A DNA stretch of 64,000 nt from Arsenophonus nilaparvatae (lineage in GTDB: Bacteria; Pseudomonadota; Gammaproteobacteria; Enterobacterales; Enterobacteriaceae): the NCBI RefSeq assembly GCF_000757905.1, contig NZ_KN173624.1. The stretch is one strand, 5' to 3'. Below, piece by piece: positions 53,170-63,589 of this stretch. A model generated the notes under the pieces. The model worked only from the letters and a program-made list of their open reading frames with translations, was not told the origin of the DNA and made no database searches. The translations under genes and the position numbers were made by a program. Numbering within the stretch: position 1 is the stretch's first letter; the number at the start of each line of letters is the position of its first letter.

Positions 53170-54822
53170 TTATGCAGACAGCAATTGCCGCATATCCTGC
53201 TCCACATTAGTGATTTTTCTTAAACCAAATTTTTTCTCGAAGATAGTGAGCAAATCTGGCGTCAAGAAAGCGGGTGTCGTTGGACCAATTATGATATTAG
53301 TTATGCCAAGTGACAGCAAGGTGAGTAAAATAGCAATCGCTTTTTGCTCAAACCAGGAAAAAACCAGTGATAGTGGTAGATCATTCACGTTACACGATAA
53401 TTTTTTCGCCAGCTTGGTGGCAAGAATAATTGCACCATAAGCGTCATTACATTGACCAACATCGATTAAGCGTGGTAAACCTGCTATTTCACCAAAATCC
53501 AATTTATTAAAACGATATTTACCACAAGCTAAAGTTAGAATTATACAATCATTTGGCACATGAGTGGCAAAATTGGTGAAATAGCTCCGCTTAGCGCGCG
53601 CTCCATCACAACCACCTACTAGAAAGATATGGCGTAATTTTTTACTGTTGATTAACTCAATTAGTGTATCTGTTGCATCCAGCAGAGTGTGGCGACCAAA
53701 ACCAACTGTAATCTTATGTTCAATTTCACTATATGGGAATCCTGCCATCTGCTGTGCCATAGCAATCACGGGGCTAAAATCGTTACCTTCCAAATGGTTT
53801 ATCTCTGGCCATCCAACAATACTGCGGCTCCAGATACGATCGGAATAGTTGCCAACAAATGGATCGATAATACAATTTGATGTCATAATAATGGGGCCGG
53901 GGAACTGAGCAAACTCGATTTGTTGATCCTGCCAGCCACCCCCATAGTTACCGGCCAGATGTTTGAACTTATGTATTGCTGGGTAGCCGTGTGCTGGTAA
54001 CATTTCACCATGGGTGAAAATATTAATACCTGTACCTGCAGTCTGTTGCAATAAGTTGTGTAGATCTTTCAGATCATGGCCAGAAACTAGAATACATTTA
54101 CCTGCAATGGGTTTTACGTTAACTTGAGTGGGTATTGGGTGGCCATAAGTGTCAGTTGCACTGGCATCTAAAATGCCCATTACCTTAAAATTCATCTGAC
54201 CAATTTCCATTGCACATTGCAATAAGGCATCCATATCAGATGGCAGGCTACCTAACCATGCCATAATTTTATGGTATTGGTAGTAAATATCGTTATTGTC
54301 TTGACCGAGAACTCTGGCATGCTCCATATAAGCCGCAGCACCTTTCAAACCGTACAGACAAAGCAGACGTAAACCAAGGATATTTTCACCAATCACCACT
54401 TTATCTTTATTTTGCGCGTAATCTGCTGCTTGATACTGTAACTCGCTAGGATCGTCACTGAATAACTGCAGTTCGGCCATTGGATGATTTATAATAATCG
54501 TTGGATCTTTATCTAAGCATTGGATTTTCAGTGCCTCACGTTTGGCTATTGCTTCACGTGTATAGGCAATGATACGCGAAGAGTCAAAATTTACATTAGT
54601 TAAAGTAGAAAAAAGGATGCGCGGTGAAAAGTGGTTGACTTGATGATCAATGATACCGTTTTGATAAGCTTTAACTGTCCATGCAGATAGACCCTGTAGC
54701 GCAGCGATCAATAGATCTTGTAAATCAGATGTTTCAGCTGTTTTACCACATACACCACGAGTGTAAATACAGCCATTGCCAGCTGGACTGCACATTGTTT
54801 GCTCACATTGCACACAAAACAT
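53170..54822 (-). CDS. hcp: Hydroxylamine reductase / hybrid-cluster protein Hcp
   Basis: A 550-aa protein. The N-terminal cysteine cluster is MFCVQCEQTMCSPAGNGC with GVCGK, followed by the hybrid-cluster region (FTHGEMLPAHGYPAIHKFKH; IDPFVGNYSDRIWSRSIVGW; LVGGCDGARAKRSYFTNF; LACGKYRFNKLDFGEIAGLP). Hcp reduces NO or hydroxylamine under anaerobic nitrosative stress. ATG 54822 follows GGAGTTAAC. Its partner reductase gene hcr is missing next door, so another electron donor would be needed. Confidence 0.94.
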   Translation of the reverse strand: MFCVQCEQTMCSPAGNGCIYTRGVCGKTAETSDLQDLLIAALQGLSAWTVKAYQNGIIDHQVNHFSPRILFSTLTNVNFDSSRIIAYTREAIAKREALKIQCLDKDPTIIINHPMAELQLFSDDPSELQYQAADYAQNKDKVVIGENILGLRLLCLYGLKGAAAYMEHARVLGQDNNDIYYQYHKIMAWLGSLPSDMDALLQCAMEIGQMNFKVMGILDASATDTYGHPIPTQVNVKPIAGKCILVSGHDLKDLHNLLQQTAGTGINIFTHGEMLPAHGYPAIHKFKHLAGNYGGGWQDQQIEFAQFPGPIIMTSNCIIDPFVGNYSDRIWSRSIVGWPEINHLEGNDFSPVIAMAQQMAGFPYSEIEHKITVGFGRHTLLDATDTLIELINSKKLRHIFLVGGCDGARAKRSYFTNFATHVPNDCIILTLACGKYRFNKLDFGEIAGLPRLIDVGQCNDAYGAIILATKLAKKLSCNVNDLPLSLVFSWFEQKAIAILLTLLSLGITNIIIGPTTPAFLTPDLLTIFEKKFGLRKITNVEQDMRQLLSA

Positions 54823-55290
54823 GTTAACTCCATTAAATTTGCATTTTATATACATGTTTATACTATACTTGAGCTTAAGCAGTTGAAAATATATTTTTAA
54901 AACAACTTGATAGGAAATTGATTTAGTACAGTTTTGGCGTTAAAGGGAATGCATCTAACAGTAATAATGGTATAAATAACCAACAATTTTGCTTTTTATT
55001 ATCATTGAACATCACGCTTCTAATATTAGTTAAGTTAGCGACAGCGTTAATATCTAGGGTAGTGACGGCTAGGCATCTATCATTACACCACTATTAAGTA
55101 AAATATCTATCTGTTTATCACTATACTTTCATTTTCATCGATGGGTATTAATGCAACCATAATGGTATTTTTACGCTTTAATTAATGCCTCTACTTTTAA
55201 TCATTAAGTTTTATGCTTAAGCGCTAATTGACCACTGTTGCCAACGGGAAACGCAAAAGTTATGGTGGCAAATGAAAAGAGATAACTGTA
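54823..55290. other. Spacer with hcp promoter region
   Basis: A near-palindrome TATATACATGTTTATA at 54847-54862 upstream of hcp could be a regulator site, though it does not clearly match remembered FNR or NsrR sites. The rest, up to the IS end at 55291, shows no gene and no sequence resembling the missing yccS 3' end. Confidence 0.45.
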
Positions 55291-56538
55291 GGGCACCTCG
55301 AAAAACTCGAAATCTTCAATGGCTCTCCGGCTTGTCTCTAAATAATTAGATGTTTTTTGATCCCCCCGCTACTAATCCTACCGTCCATTGCCATGGACAG
55401 TGTCATTTTGTCCATTCTGGGCGTTAAAAAGCTAAGATGCCGGTACGCTGGAAGTACGCCAACCGCTTTAGGTTGTAACATGCTGCCATCATCGTCATGG
55501 CAAAATTAGCGCGCACTTGCCCAATGGTACGGATCAGTTTTCTACCCATTTGTTCCATCGCCGCGAATGCATGTTCAACCCGTGCCCTAATCTTTGCAAT
55601 CCGGTGGTTGCGCCCTTGCTGAGTCTTGGACAACGGTTTATTTCGATGGCCTTTACGCTGAATCTGGCTCCTATAGCCGTTTGCCTTGAGCCAAGCTTCC
55701 CGTTCCGCAGAGGGATAGCCTCGGTCGGCGTAGATATTACGGTTGGTGTTGGCCTTGTCGATGACCCTCTCGAAATGCTGACTGTCGTGAGTGCTGGCCG
55801 TATCGGTGACGATTTTTCTGATGAACTTGTACTTCTTGTCCATGTTCACAGAAAGCTTATAGCCATAATGGCTCTTACCGTGTTTTTTAGTCCACGTGGC
55901 GTCTAAATCTTTTTGCCGCCGCTTGGTTGGTTTCCAATGAGCAGGTATCGCTTCCTGCTTGAGTTGCTCCTTTTCGTCCTTCGTGAACGACTGCTTCGGA
56001 GCAGGTACCAAGGTGGCATCGATGATTTGGCCTCCCCGAGCTATAAAGCCTTTCTTCAAAAGCTGTGAGGTTACACCATCGAAAATGGCTTTAGCACCAG
56101 CTTCACCGATCCTGTTCTCGAACGTCCACACAGTGGTACGGTCAGGTATATTGATGGCATGGAGCAACCCACAGAAACGCTTGAAGCTCATTCTGTCCAA
56201 AAGCTGGTACTCCATCTGCTCGTCAGACAGGTTGTAGATACGCTTTAGAACTAAAATGCGAACCATGGTCTCGGTTGGAAATGGTGGACGTCCTCCTTTT
56301 TTGCTGACAGGGCGTGGTACCACATGGTCGATTTCCGCTGCCAGATGCGCAAAGTCTATACAGGTTTCGATCTTGACCAGAGGGTCGACCAACTGGTCAA
56401 TCGTCTGTAGGTGATACTGGTCTGCAAGGAGGTCATACTTAATGGCGTTTCTTTTCTGCATGGTGGTCAGGGCAATAGGTCAGTTTTCGATAATTTTATC
56501 TGCGAAATCAAACTCTGGTTAGGTTTTTCGAGGTGCCC
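55291..56538 (-). mobile_element. IS5-family insertion sequence, 1,248 bp
   Basis: Terminal inverted repeats match for 16 bases (GGGCACCTCGAAAAAC) at 55291-55306 and 56523-56538. One complete transposase lies inside. No clear target duplication is visible (flanks TGTA and ATAA), and the host gene yccS does not resume on the other side, so insertion was followed by a deletion. Confidence 0.93.
55424..56461 (-). CDS. IS5-family transposase
   Basis: The 345-aa DDE transposase has an N-terminal DUF772-type domain (KKGGRPPFPTETMVRILVLK; DEQMEYQLLDRMSFKRFCGL). The catalytic residues appear in GGQIIDATLVPAPKQ (D), NIYADRGYPSAE (D) and ARVEHAFAAMEQMGRK (E). It appears intact and probably active. Confidence 0.93.
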   Translation of the reverse strand: MQKRNAIKYDLLADQYHLQTIDQLVDPLVKIETCIDFAHLAAEIDHVVPRPVSKKGGRPPFPTETMVRILVLKRIYNLSDEQMEYQLLDRMSFKRFCGLLHAINIPDRTTVWTFENRIGEAGAKAIFDGVTSQLLKKGFIARGGQIIDATLVPAPKQSFTKDEKEQLKQEAIPAHWKPTKRRQKDLDATWTKKHGKSHYGYKLSVNMDKKYKFIRKIVTDTASTHDSQHFERVIDKANTNRNIYADRGYPSAEREAWLKANGYRSQIQRKGHRNKPLSKTQQGRNHRIAKIRARVEHAFAAMEQMGRKLIRTIGQVRANFAMTMMAACYNLKRLAYFQRTGILAF

Positions 56539-58009
56539 ATAAGGTGGCTTGGGCATATTGACCATTGCGGAAGGTAAAGAAAAAAACGCCACTAATAATA
56601 ATGAGTAAGAGTTGTCCTTCGATAGAGGGTACGAAATAGAGCAGAGGTAACCCAATTAGAATAGCGGCAATGGTTCCAATAATACGCAAGATTAAGCAAT
56701 TCTTAGTTGCAATATAATTTGGTTGGCATACAAATAAACTTGTCAGTAATATCCAATAACCCTGTGGTAGATTAAAGCATTGAACAATAATATAACCGGT
56801 ACATAATACTACTGACATTCTAATCGCATGGCGAAACAGTGTTGAATTAAGTGTTAAGTTACTGGTAAGTGTGAGCCAAAAGTCACTGATGTTAGACAAT
56901 GAATTGTCAGAAAGTTGTGTTTCTGTCAATGATTGGCTATGTGGAGTTTCTATTTGCTCAACAGCAATACTATTAAGTTGAGTATCTATCTCTTTAAGAT
57001 TAACTAATAGGTTATAAAGTGCGTTTATTTGTTTGTTGTTGGAATATTGTTGTGTAAGGTGTTGCAATGAATTTTCCAGATTAGCAAATGCATATTTAAA
57101 TTTTGCATTATGCTGATACCTTGTATGAGATAAAATGGAGTGAGCAACCAATTGGCATGCTTCAGCTTGCATTGATAATAATTTCTGGAATCGGAAAAGA
57201 ATATCACTATGCGGAAAATCCTGATTTAAATTTTGATATTTAATGTGTGATGAACTTGCTCGCTCATGGATATCTTGAACGATAAAATAGTAATGTAGGC
57301 TATTGCTAGTTCCTGATTGGTTTTTATTATTTTTCAAGCGACTAAGCAGTGTTACTTTCATTTGATTCATAGTATTGACCAGTTTGCTATTGGCCATTGC
57401 AAGATCAAAGATCGATTGTTGATAATTTTCTTCAATCTCGGGGGTAAATAAATTGGCTTTATTAGCTAGATAGATAGAAAGTTGTTGGTAACATTGGGCT
57501 AATTTATTATGTAAGGGCTGGATAGGAAGAAAAATATGACTGATAAGTGTTAATAAATAGTACCAAATAGTCCCGATAAGTAACAGTATCGGTTGTTGAT
57601 ACCAAATTGTAAAAATAGCCGTTCCAAGCATGGTATAGATTGCGACCAGAAGTGCGCCAAAGGCGATTGTTCCATAGGGTAACCCGAGAACACCAAGAAA
57701 TGTAAAGCTAAAAGTTGATAACGCTAAGCCAATAAAAAATAGCCACGGGTAGGGAAATAGTAGCTCAACAGTGACCGAGGCAATCAGAAATGATAATAGG
57801 GTGATGGCGATATTACGAAGCTTACCAATAAATCGATCATCAAGATCAGTTAATGCAGCGGCAACGACACCCAGTGTTAAAGGGATAGTTATTTTAAGTT
57901 GTTCACCTAAAATCCAAGGGAGTAATGTTGTTCCTGAGAGCGCAATTAGTATTCGGATATAATAAAGGATGTTGCTATTATAAAATACATGGCGAAAGCT
58001 AGAGAACAT
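56539..58009 (-). pseudogene. yccS: yccS (FUSC-family membrane protein), 3' end removed by the IS
   Basis: About 490 residues of YccS remain: membrane part (IRILIALSGTTLLPWILGEQ; LGVVAAALTDLDDRFIGKLR), soluble middle (HYYFIVQDIHERASSSHIKY) and second membrane block (WILLTSLFVCQPNYIATKNC). The frame enters the IS after FRNGQYAQATLWAP and stops at 56519. E. coli YccS is about 720 aa, so some 200 C-terminal residues are lost. Comparison with E. coli favours ATG 58009; the frame is open to 58114. It is divergent from helD, as in E. coli, but yccF is absent. Confidence 0.9.
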
Positions 58010-58146
58010 GGTAAGCACAATAACCCCTAATTTGTCAGCATACTGATTAATTGTATAAAAGCATCCATAATAGCCTATAAGGTTTAGCAAAGAGAAAAAA
58101 CTTTTTCTTGCCATCTCCTAACATATTTTAGCTAAGGTAGTGTGTA

Positions 58147-60201
58147 ATGGAATTGAAATCGACACATGTAGGTCAGCGTTTCGCTCAACATCCTTATAAT
58201 CGAGTTCGTCTATTGAATGCGGGTGTGGAAGTGAGCGGTGAAAAACATCAGTATCTCATTCCGTTTAATCAACTTGTTGATATACGTTGTAAACGAGGTA
58301 TTGTTTGGGGAGAGCTTGAATTTGAATTACCAAGCAACCAGGTAGTTCGTTTACACGGTACCGAATGGAACGAAACACAACATTTTTTTCATTATCTTAT
58401 TGATATATGGAAAAAATGGAGTCAAGAGATGAGTTCGATTTGCTCAGATGTTTTATCTGAACAAGTGCAAGAAATAGAGAAATACTTAATCCAGGATAGT
58501 TGGTTTACCCATGCGCAACTTACTCTGTTGCAAAATCAAATTAATAGCAGATTAAATGCCCTTCCAATGCCGCTTGTGCGTTTAAATGAATTCACAAGTT
58601 GCCGCCAAAATTATGCTGTTTGTCAGCATTGGCTCCATTTGAGCCATCAGGCACTATGTGACATTAATCAATATTGGGTCGCTCGCTTGTTTAAGCAGTA
58701 CTCTGAATTTTTTCAGCAACTTACTATTGCTCCGTTAAACCAATCTCAAATCAATTGTGTGGTCAATGGCGAACAAAATATTTTAGTATTGGGCGGACCA
58801 GGTAGCGGTAAAACGTCTGTTTTGATAGCGAAAATGGGTTGGCTTTTACTCAGGCAACAGGCTATTGCTGAACAGATTTTATTACTTGCGTTTGATGAGA
58901 AAACAGCAAAAAAAATGAATGAATTGGTTCATACTGATTTAGGGCAGCCAGCATTTCAGGCAAAAACTTGTAATAGCTTAGTACTGTATATTATTCAAAG
59001 TTGCAGTAATAAAAATGTCGCTATTAGTGAATTAGAAATAAATGAACAAAAAAGACATAATTTTCTGGTCAGTGAATGGCGAAAGCAGTGCCATGAGCGA
59101 AAAGCGCAGGCAAAAGGGTGGCGTGAGTATTTAACGCGAGAATTAGCTTGGAATATAGCTAGCGGTGAGTTTTGGCATGACAAGCAATTAGCAAAAAGAT
59201 TAGTGGTTCGTTTAGATAATTGGCTTAATTTATTACGTATACATGGCGGCAGTCAGAAAACAATAAGTGAATTAGCAACGCCAGAAGAGAGCAAGCAACT
59301 GCAAATGGAGCTGCGATTAGTGGCACCCATTATTAAAAGATGGAAATCGATGCTAAAAGCCGAGGGGGCAGTTGATAGCTTAGGGCTAATACATCAGGCA
59401 ATTAATTTATTACAGAAAGGAAAATTTATTAGCCCATGGAAATACATTCTGATTGATGAATTCCAAGATTTTTCGCCATTAGAAATGCAGTTACTGCAGT
59501 TATTACGAGAACAGAGTACACAAACTCACTTGTTTGCAGTTGGTGATGATGGGCAAGCAATTTATCGTTTTCCGCTAGCAAAATTAAATTTAATGGCTTC
59601 TTTTGAACATTATTTTGGTCAAGGAGTTTATTGTACACTTGATACCACTTATCGTTTTAATGATCACATAGCTAAAATTGCTAGCCAATTTATACAAATG
59701 GATCCTGAGCAGCAGATTAGACCATTAAAAAGTTTTGTTAAAGCAAATAAAAAATCAATAGTTTTATTACCAGAAGAGCAACTGGAAAATCTGCTTGATA
59801 AAATGAGTGGTTATGTTACTGAAAAAGAGACGATTCTCATTTTATCGCGTTATTTTTATTTGCAACCGGCTGTGATTAAAAAAGCTAATACCCGTTGGCC
59901 TAAATTAAATATTAATTTTATACCTATCCAAGCTGCGAAAGGGTGTCAGGCCGATTATGTTATTATCCTTGGATTAGACCATGGAATAAATGGTTTTCCT
60001 ATATGTGAACCTGAGTCTGCAATAGAAAAAGTATTATTATCAAAGTCTAATATTTTTCCTAACCTACAAGATAGACGTTTATTATACGTTGCTTTGACTA
60101 GAGCTAAAAAGCAAGTTTATTTATTGTATGATAAATTAACACCGTCTATTTTTGTTGAGCAATTGAAAAAATTAGGTGTATCGCAACAAAAAAGAGCATG
60201 A
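58147..60201 (+). CDS. helD: DNA helicase IV (HelD)
   Basis: A 684-aa UvrD-like superfamily 1 helicase, same length as E. coli HelD. Visible: N-terminal domain YLIPFNQLVDIRCKRGIVWG, Walker A LGGPGSGKTSVLIAKMGWLL, DEFQDFSPLEMQLLQLL (Walker B), VGDDGQAIYRFPLAK, and C-terminal QAAKGCQADYVIILGLDHG with LLYVALTRAKKQVYLL. It unwinds DNA 3'-5' in repair and recombination. It is divergent from yccS and convergent with mgsA. Confidence 0.95.
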   Translation: MELKSTHVGQRFAQHPYNRVRLLNAGVEVSGEKHQYLIPFNQLVDIRCKRGIVWGELEFELPSNQVVRLHGTEWNETQHFFHYLIDIWKKWSQEMSSICSDVLSEQVQEIEKYLIQDSWFTHAQLTLLQNQINSRLNALPMPLVRLNEFTSCRQNYAVCQHWLHLSHQALCDINQYWVARLFKQYSEFFQQLTIAPLNQSQINCVVNGEQNILVLGGPGSGKTSVLIAKMGWLLLRQQAIAEQILLLAFDEKTAKKMNELVHTDLGQPAFQAKTCNSLVLYIIQSCSNKNVAISELEINEQKRHNFLVSEWRKQCHERKAQAKGWREYLTRELAWNIASGEFWHDKQLAKRLVVRLDNWLNLLRIHGGSQKTISELATPEESKQLQMELRLVAPIIKRWKSMLKAEGAVDSLGLIHQAINLLQKGKFISPWKYILIDEFQDFSPLEMQLLQLLREQSTQTHLFAVGDDGQAIYRFPLAKLNLMASFEHYFGQGVYCTLDTTYRFNDHIAKIASQFIQMDPEQQIRPLKSFVKANKKSIVLLPEEQLENLLDKMSGYVTEKETILILSRYFYLQPAVIKKANTRWPKLNINFIPIQAAKGCQADYVIILGLDHGINGFPICEPESAIEKVLLSKSNIFPNLQDRRLLYVALTRAKKQVYLLYDKLTPSIFVEQLKKLGVSQQKRA

Positions 60202-60298
60202 CTGTTATTTATTCTAACTTTTTTATTATTTAACTGGATTATTGCTATTGTTGTTAAAAATATGTTTTAGCAATTATAACTTAACGTTATTTGTCAAT

Positions 60299-60748
60299 TC
60301 AGGTTTCAAGGTATTGTTGATAATTGGGGATCTCAATTTCAGTTTCATGATCAAAAGCTGGCGATGTGATAATGAAATCAGCACTAGCTATATTCGTGGC
60401 AACAGGAATGTTCCATACAGTAGCGAGTCGAAGTAGCGCTTTTACATCCGGATCATGTGGAACTGCATTTAATGGATCCCAAAAGAAGATCAAAATATCG
60501 ATTTTTTGTTCGGCAATCATCGCGCCAAGTTGTTGATCTCCTCCCATTGGGCCACTGAGCATATTAACAATCTTTAATCCGGTATGTTGATGAATTAAGT
60601 TACCCGTTGTACCAGTGGCAAATAATTTGTGTGTTTTTAGCACAGAAATATGTTTTTGCACCCATGTTAGTAGTGATAATTTACGGTGATCATGGGCAAC
60701 CAAAGCAATATTTTTACTTTTTTCCAATCTGCGAATAACGGATTCCAT
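60299..60748 (-). CDS. mgsA: Methylglyoxal synthase
   Basis: The 149-aa enzyme matches MgsA (152 aa in E. coli): ALVAHDHRKLSLLTWVQKH, LFATGTTGNLIHQHTGL, the catalytic Asp region NMLSGPMGGDQQLGAMIAEQ and FFWDPLNAVPHDPDVKALLR. It converts dihydroxyacetone phosphate to methylglyoxal, a phosphate-sensitive bypass of lower glycolysis. Confidence 0.95.
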   Translation of the reverse strand: MESVIRRLEKSKNIALVAHDHRKLSLLTWVQKHISVLKTHKLFATGTTGNLIHQHTGLKIVNMLSGPMGGDQQLGAMIAEQKIDILIFFWDPLNAVPHDPDVKALLRLATVWNIPVATNIASADFIITSPAFDHETEIEIPNYQQYLET

Positions 60749-60907
60749 AAATTTCCTTACATTGATAGATATTCACTAGTTTAGCAACTAACGCACTATG
60801 CCAATATTGATTGAGTTAACTCAACAAATTTGACAAGTGTAGTAGCACTTTATTGCGATTTATATCATAGTTTAGTAATTATTTTTTAAATTATGGAGTT
60901 GTTGTAA

Positions 60908-61321
60908 ATGGATGATCCGAAACTGACAGATATTTTAACTAAAGTGAAATTTATAGCATTAGTTGGCGCTAGTGATAAAGTTGACCGCCCAAGTTATAAG
61001 GTAATGAAATACCTTATAAATCAAGGATATAATGTGACCCCTGTCAGTCCAAAACTAGCAGGCAAAGAATTACTCGGGCAAAAAGTTTATGCCCATTTAG
61101 TTGATATTCCATATCCAATTGATATGGTTGATGTTTTTAGAAATTCAGCCGCTGCCTTTGAAGTTGCCGAACAGGCAATAGCAATTAATGCAAAAGTAAT
61201 TTGGCTACAATTAGATGTTATTAATCAAGAGGTTAAAAAGATGGCTGAGCGAGCAGGATTAGCGGTGGTGATGAACGCTTGCCCTAAAATAGAGATACCT
61301 CGCTTAGGCTTAGAGAAATAG
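60908..61321 (+). CDS. yccU: CoA-binding protein YccU
   Basis: A 137-aa single Rossmann-type CoA-binding domain: IALVGASDKVDRPSYKVMKY, NVTPVSPKLAGKELLGQKVY, VDVFRNSAAAFEVAEQAIA and MNACPKIEIPRL. Physiological role unclear. The preceding yccT of E. coli is missing. Confidence 0.92.
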   Translation: MDDPKLTDILTKVKFIALVGASDKVDRPSYKVMKYLINQGYNVTPVSPKLAGKELLGQKVYAHLVDIPYPIDMVDVFRNSAAAFEVAEQAIAINAKVIWLQLDVINQEVKKMAERAGLAVVMNACPKIEIPRLGLEK

Positions 61322-61372
61322 ATCAAGGAAGATGATAGACTAACCATCTCCATTGATTGTATTTAAAATTAG

Positions 61373-61693
61373 TTAATTACGTAATTGTGGGGCTCTAAGT
61401 TGAGTTTTAATTGATTCCGACAGCTCATCTAACGATGACTGTTCTGGGTGCTCATCAGAAGTTTCATAAGTAATCTGGGCTTCAGCCAGATAAGTGTGAA
61501 TAGGTTCACCATTATCATCTTCCATAACGACATGGTACCAGGGAGCTGAGCGTAGAGCTGCATTAGCTGCAATATCGTCATCCTGTGGTTTATCCAGGGA
61601 GTATTCGGCGTCAACATCGACGATTACTCCAAGATAACCCAGGAGTTTGTGCCTTACTTGTTGCCCAATACTAAATTTACTGGTAGTCATCAT
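61373..61693 (-). CDS. hspQ: Heat shock protein HspQ
   Basis: The 106-aa protein matches HspQ: KFSIGQQVRHKLLGYLGVIV, DVDAEYSLDKPQDDDIAANA, APWYHVVMEDDNGEPIHTYL and AEAQITYETSDEHPEQSSLD. HspQ is a Lon specificity enhancer and affects DnaA stability. ATG doublet at the start (61693/61690) with AGGAGGTAGC upstream. Confidence 0.95.
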   Translation of the reverse strand: MMTTSKFSIGQQVRHKLLGYLGVIVDVDAEYSLDKPQDDDIAANAALRSAPWYHVVMEDDNGEPIHTYLAEAQITYETSDEHPEQSSLDELSESIKTQLRAPQLRN

Positions 61694-61894
61694 AGCTACC
61701 TCCTAGAAGCCTTGCATATTCTATAGGTAATGATATGTGGGTAATAATATAAATTTCAAGCAGGTCACTCTGTTACGCTAGTTTCTTAATAACTCTAATC
61801 CATGTAGATTAAAAACTCTATACTATGAGAGTATCTGTTGTTTACACAAAAAACAATATGTTGAAGTTATTATTTATTATAAGAGAGCACTAAA

Positions 61895-62182
61895 ATGCGA
61901 AAGATAGGTAGAAATTACTATATATATGGGCGAGTTCAGGGTGTAGGGTTTCGTTATCATACCTTGCATTGGGGCAAAGAACATGGACTATATGGTTATG
62001 TTTATAATCGTTATGATGGTAGTGTCAACATAAAAGCTTTCGGTACATTACAGCAAATTCAGCAGCTAGAGGATTGGCTAAAAGCTGGTGGGCCAGTGGG
62101 TGCTAAAATTGAATATTATAAAAGTGAAGAGTGTCATGTTGAAAAAGAGGTAGTAGATTTTCATATTCGACACTCGCTGTGA
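61895..62182 (+). CDS. acyP: Acylphosphatase
   Basis: A 95-aa enzyme with the family signature YGRVQGVGFRYHTLHWGKEH and GLYGYVYNRYDGSVNIKAFG; catalytic Arg and Asn are present. It hydrolyses acyl phosphates. It converges with tusE. rlmI, which lies between hspQ and yccX in E. coli, is absent. Confidence 0.94.
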   Translation: MRKIGRNYYIYGRVQGVGFRYHTLHWGKEHGLYGYVYNRYDGSVNIKAFGTLQQIQQLEDWLKAGGPVGAKIEYYKSEECHVEKEVVDFHIRHSL

Positions 62183-62186
62183 TAAC

Positions 62187-62516
62187 TCAAATACATTTTA
62201 CTGGCTTAGGTAAACCTGCAAGTTTTGTTGCTTGTTTCGCTGGTCCTTTTGGAAAAAGGCGATAAAGATAGCGGCTATTACCAATATCCTCACCATATTT
62301 TTTAGCAATTGCCTTTACTAACATACGAATAGACGGCGAGGTATTGAATTCGAGATAAAATTCACGAATGAAGCGAATAATTTCCCAGTGTTGCTCCGTT
62401 AATGTAATATTCTCTTGTTTGGCTAGTAGATATACCATGGATTCACACCATTCTTGGCTATTTTTAAGGTAACCATCGGCATCAGTGTTAATTTCACGAC
62501 CTTCAAATATAAACAT
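62187..62516 (-). CDS. tusE: Sulfur relay protein TusE
   Basis: A 109-aa DsrC/TusE protein: REINTDADGYLKNSQEWCES, LTEQHWEIIRFIREFYLEFN, PSIRMLVKAIAKKYGE and the C-terminal reactive cysteine in LPKPVKCI. It takes sulfur from TusBCD and passes it to MnmA for 2-thiouridine formation in tRNA. Confidence 0.95.
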   Translation of the reverse strand: MFIFEGREINTDADGYLKNSQEWCESMVYLLAKQENITLTEQHWEIIRFIREFYLEFNTSPSIRMLVKAIAKKYGEDIGNSRYLYRLFPKGPAKQATKLAGLPKPVKCI

Positions 62517-62697
62517 ATGATATTTCTAAGCTTAAAAAATGGATGGTTAATTTAACAAAATTGAACTCTTTACCCAAGTATATTCGTAAAATGCCGATAA
62601 ATTAAGCGAATAATCACTTAATAGCATAAATATATAGCGATTAAATTATATAAGTCTTTACAACCATTCAAGCTGTGTTTATAGTTCTTGGCATTGT

Positions 62698-62785
62698 GGA
62701 GGGGTGGCCGAGCGGCTGAAGGCAGCGGTCTTGAAAACCGCCGATGGGAAACCATCCGAGAGTTCGAATCTCTCCTCCTCCGCCA
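62698..62785 (+). tRNA. serT: tRNA-Ser (anticodon UGA)
   Basis: An 88-nt tRNA with encoded CCA. Acceptor arms are GGAGGGG and CTCCTCC, the anticodon loop is CTTGAAA with TGA, a long variable arm (GATGGGAAACCATC) marks a class II serine tRNA, and the T-loop is TTCGAAT. Position beyond tusE matches serT of E. coli. Confidence 0.96.
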
Positions 62786-63173
62786 TTTTCGTTTTAGTCG
62801 CGTCTTTTAAACACAGACGAATCTTTATCAATCCAACAAATTAGTAAATTCCATTATGTACAATGGGTTATTACAATCTTGCTACAATTTATTATATCGA
62901 ATTGTTCACTGTCATTTTTATCCCATCGATCTATAAAGCTATTTGATATGGTTAGTAAGCTCATTTAGTCAAATTGATATTTACAGAAACCAGAATGAAA
63001 TAGATAACGCTAAACCAATAAGTCATTAATGAAGATTCAATGAGTCTCATTTTATGTAAAAGAATGTTTTATTATTTTTTTGAGGAAAAGTTTTGCATTA
63101 AATTTAACCTGACAGATATCATATAAATAATGGACAACTGTCAGTTTGTTTAAATTTGGTTAATAATTTTAAC
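62786..63173. other. Spacer downstream of tRNA-Ser
   Basis: AT-rich, no ORF, and no integrase or clear partial tRNA copy that would indicate an integrated island. Confidence 0.5.
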
Positions 63174-63589
63174 TTGTTTATATCGTAATTAAAATATTAA
63201 CGATTTGACTTCGAGCAAAGAAAGCCAGTTGTAGGAATAAGATCAAGATTAAAATGAGAATCTTTTATTTCTGTTAATTTTAGAGCAATACCTTCTTCAT
63301 TTTCTGGTTTAAATTCTAAAATCTTTAACTTTTTAGTGATATCATTGTACTTAATCTTTGCATAGCCTTTAGAGATTAAAATTGTTTATATCGTAATTAA
63401 AATATTAACGATTTGACTTCGAGCAAAGAAAGCCAGTTGTAGGAATAAGATCAAGATTAAAATGAGAATCTTTTATTTCTGTTAATTTTAGAGCAATACC
63501 TTCTTCATTTTCTGGTTTAAATTCTAAAATCTTTAACTTTTTAGTGATATCATTGTACTTAATCTTTGCATAGCCTTTAGAGATTAAAA
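63174..63589. repeat. Tandem direct duplication, 2 x 208 bp
   Basis: Copy one (63174-63381) and copy two (63382-63589) appear identical, starting TTGTTTATATCG and ending AGAGATTAAAA. Copy two holds the last 60 or so codons of the 63405-63821 gene; copy one is a non-coding spare of the same segment downstream of its stop. Confidence 0.92.

Noticed and set aside
62698..62785. tRNA-Ser as an integration site for a genomic island
   Set aside because: No integrase and no clear second partial copy of the tRNA 3' end is visible in the window.
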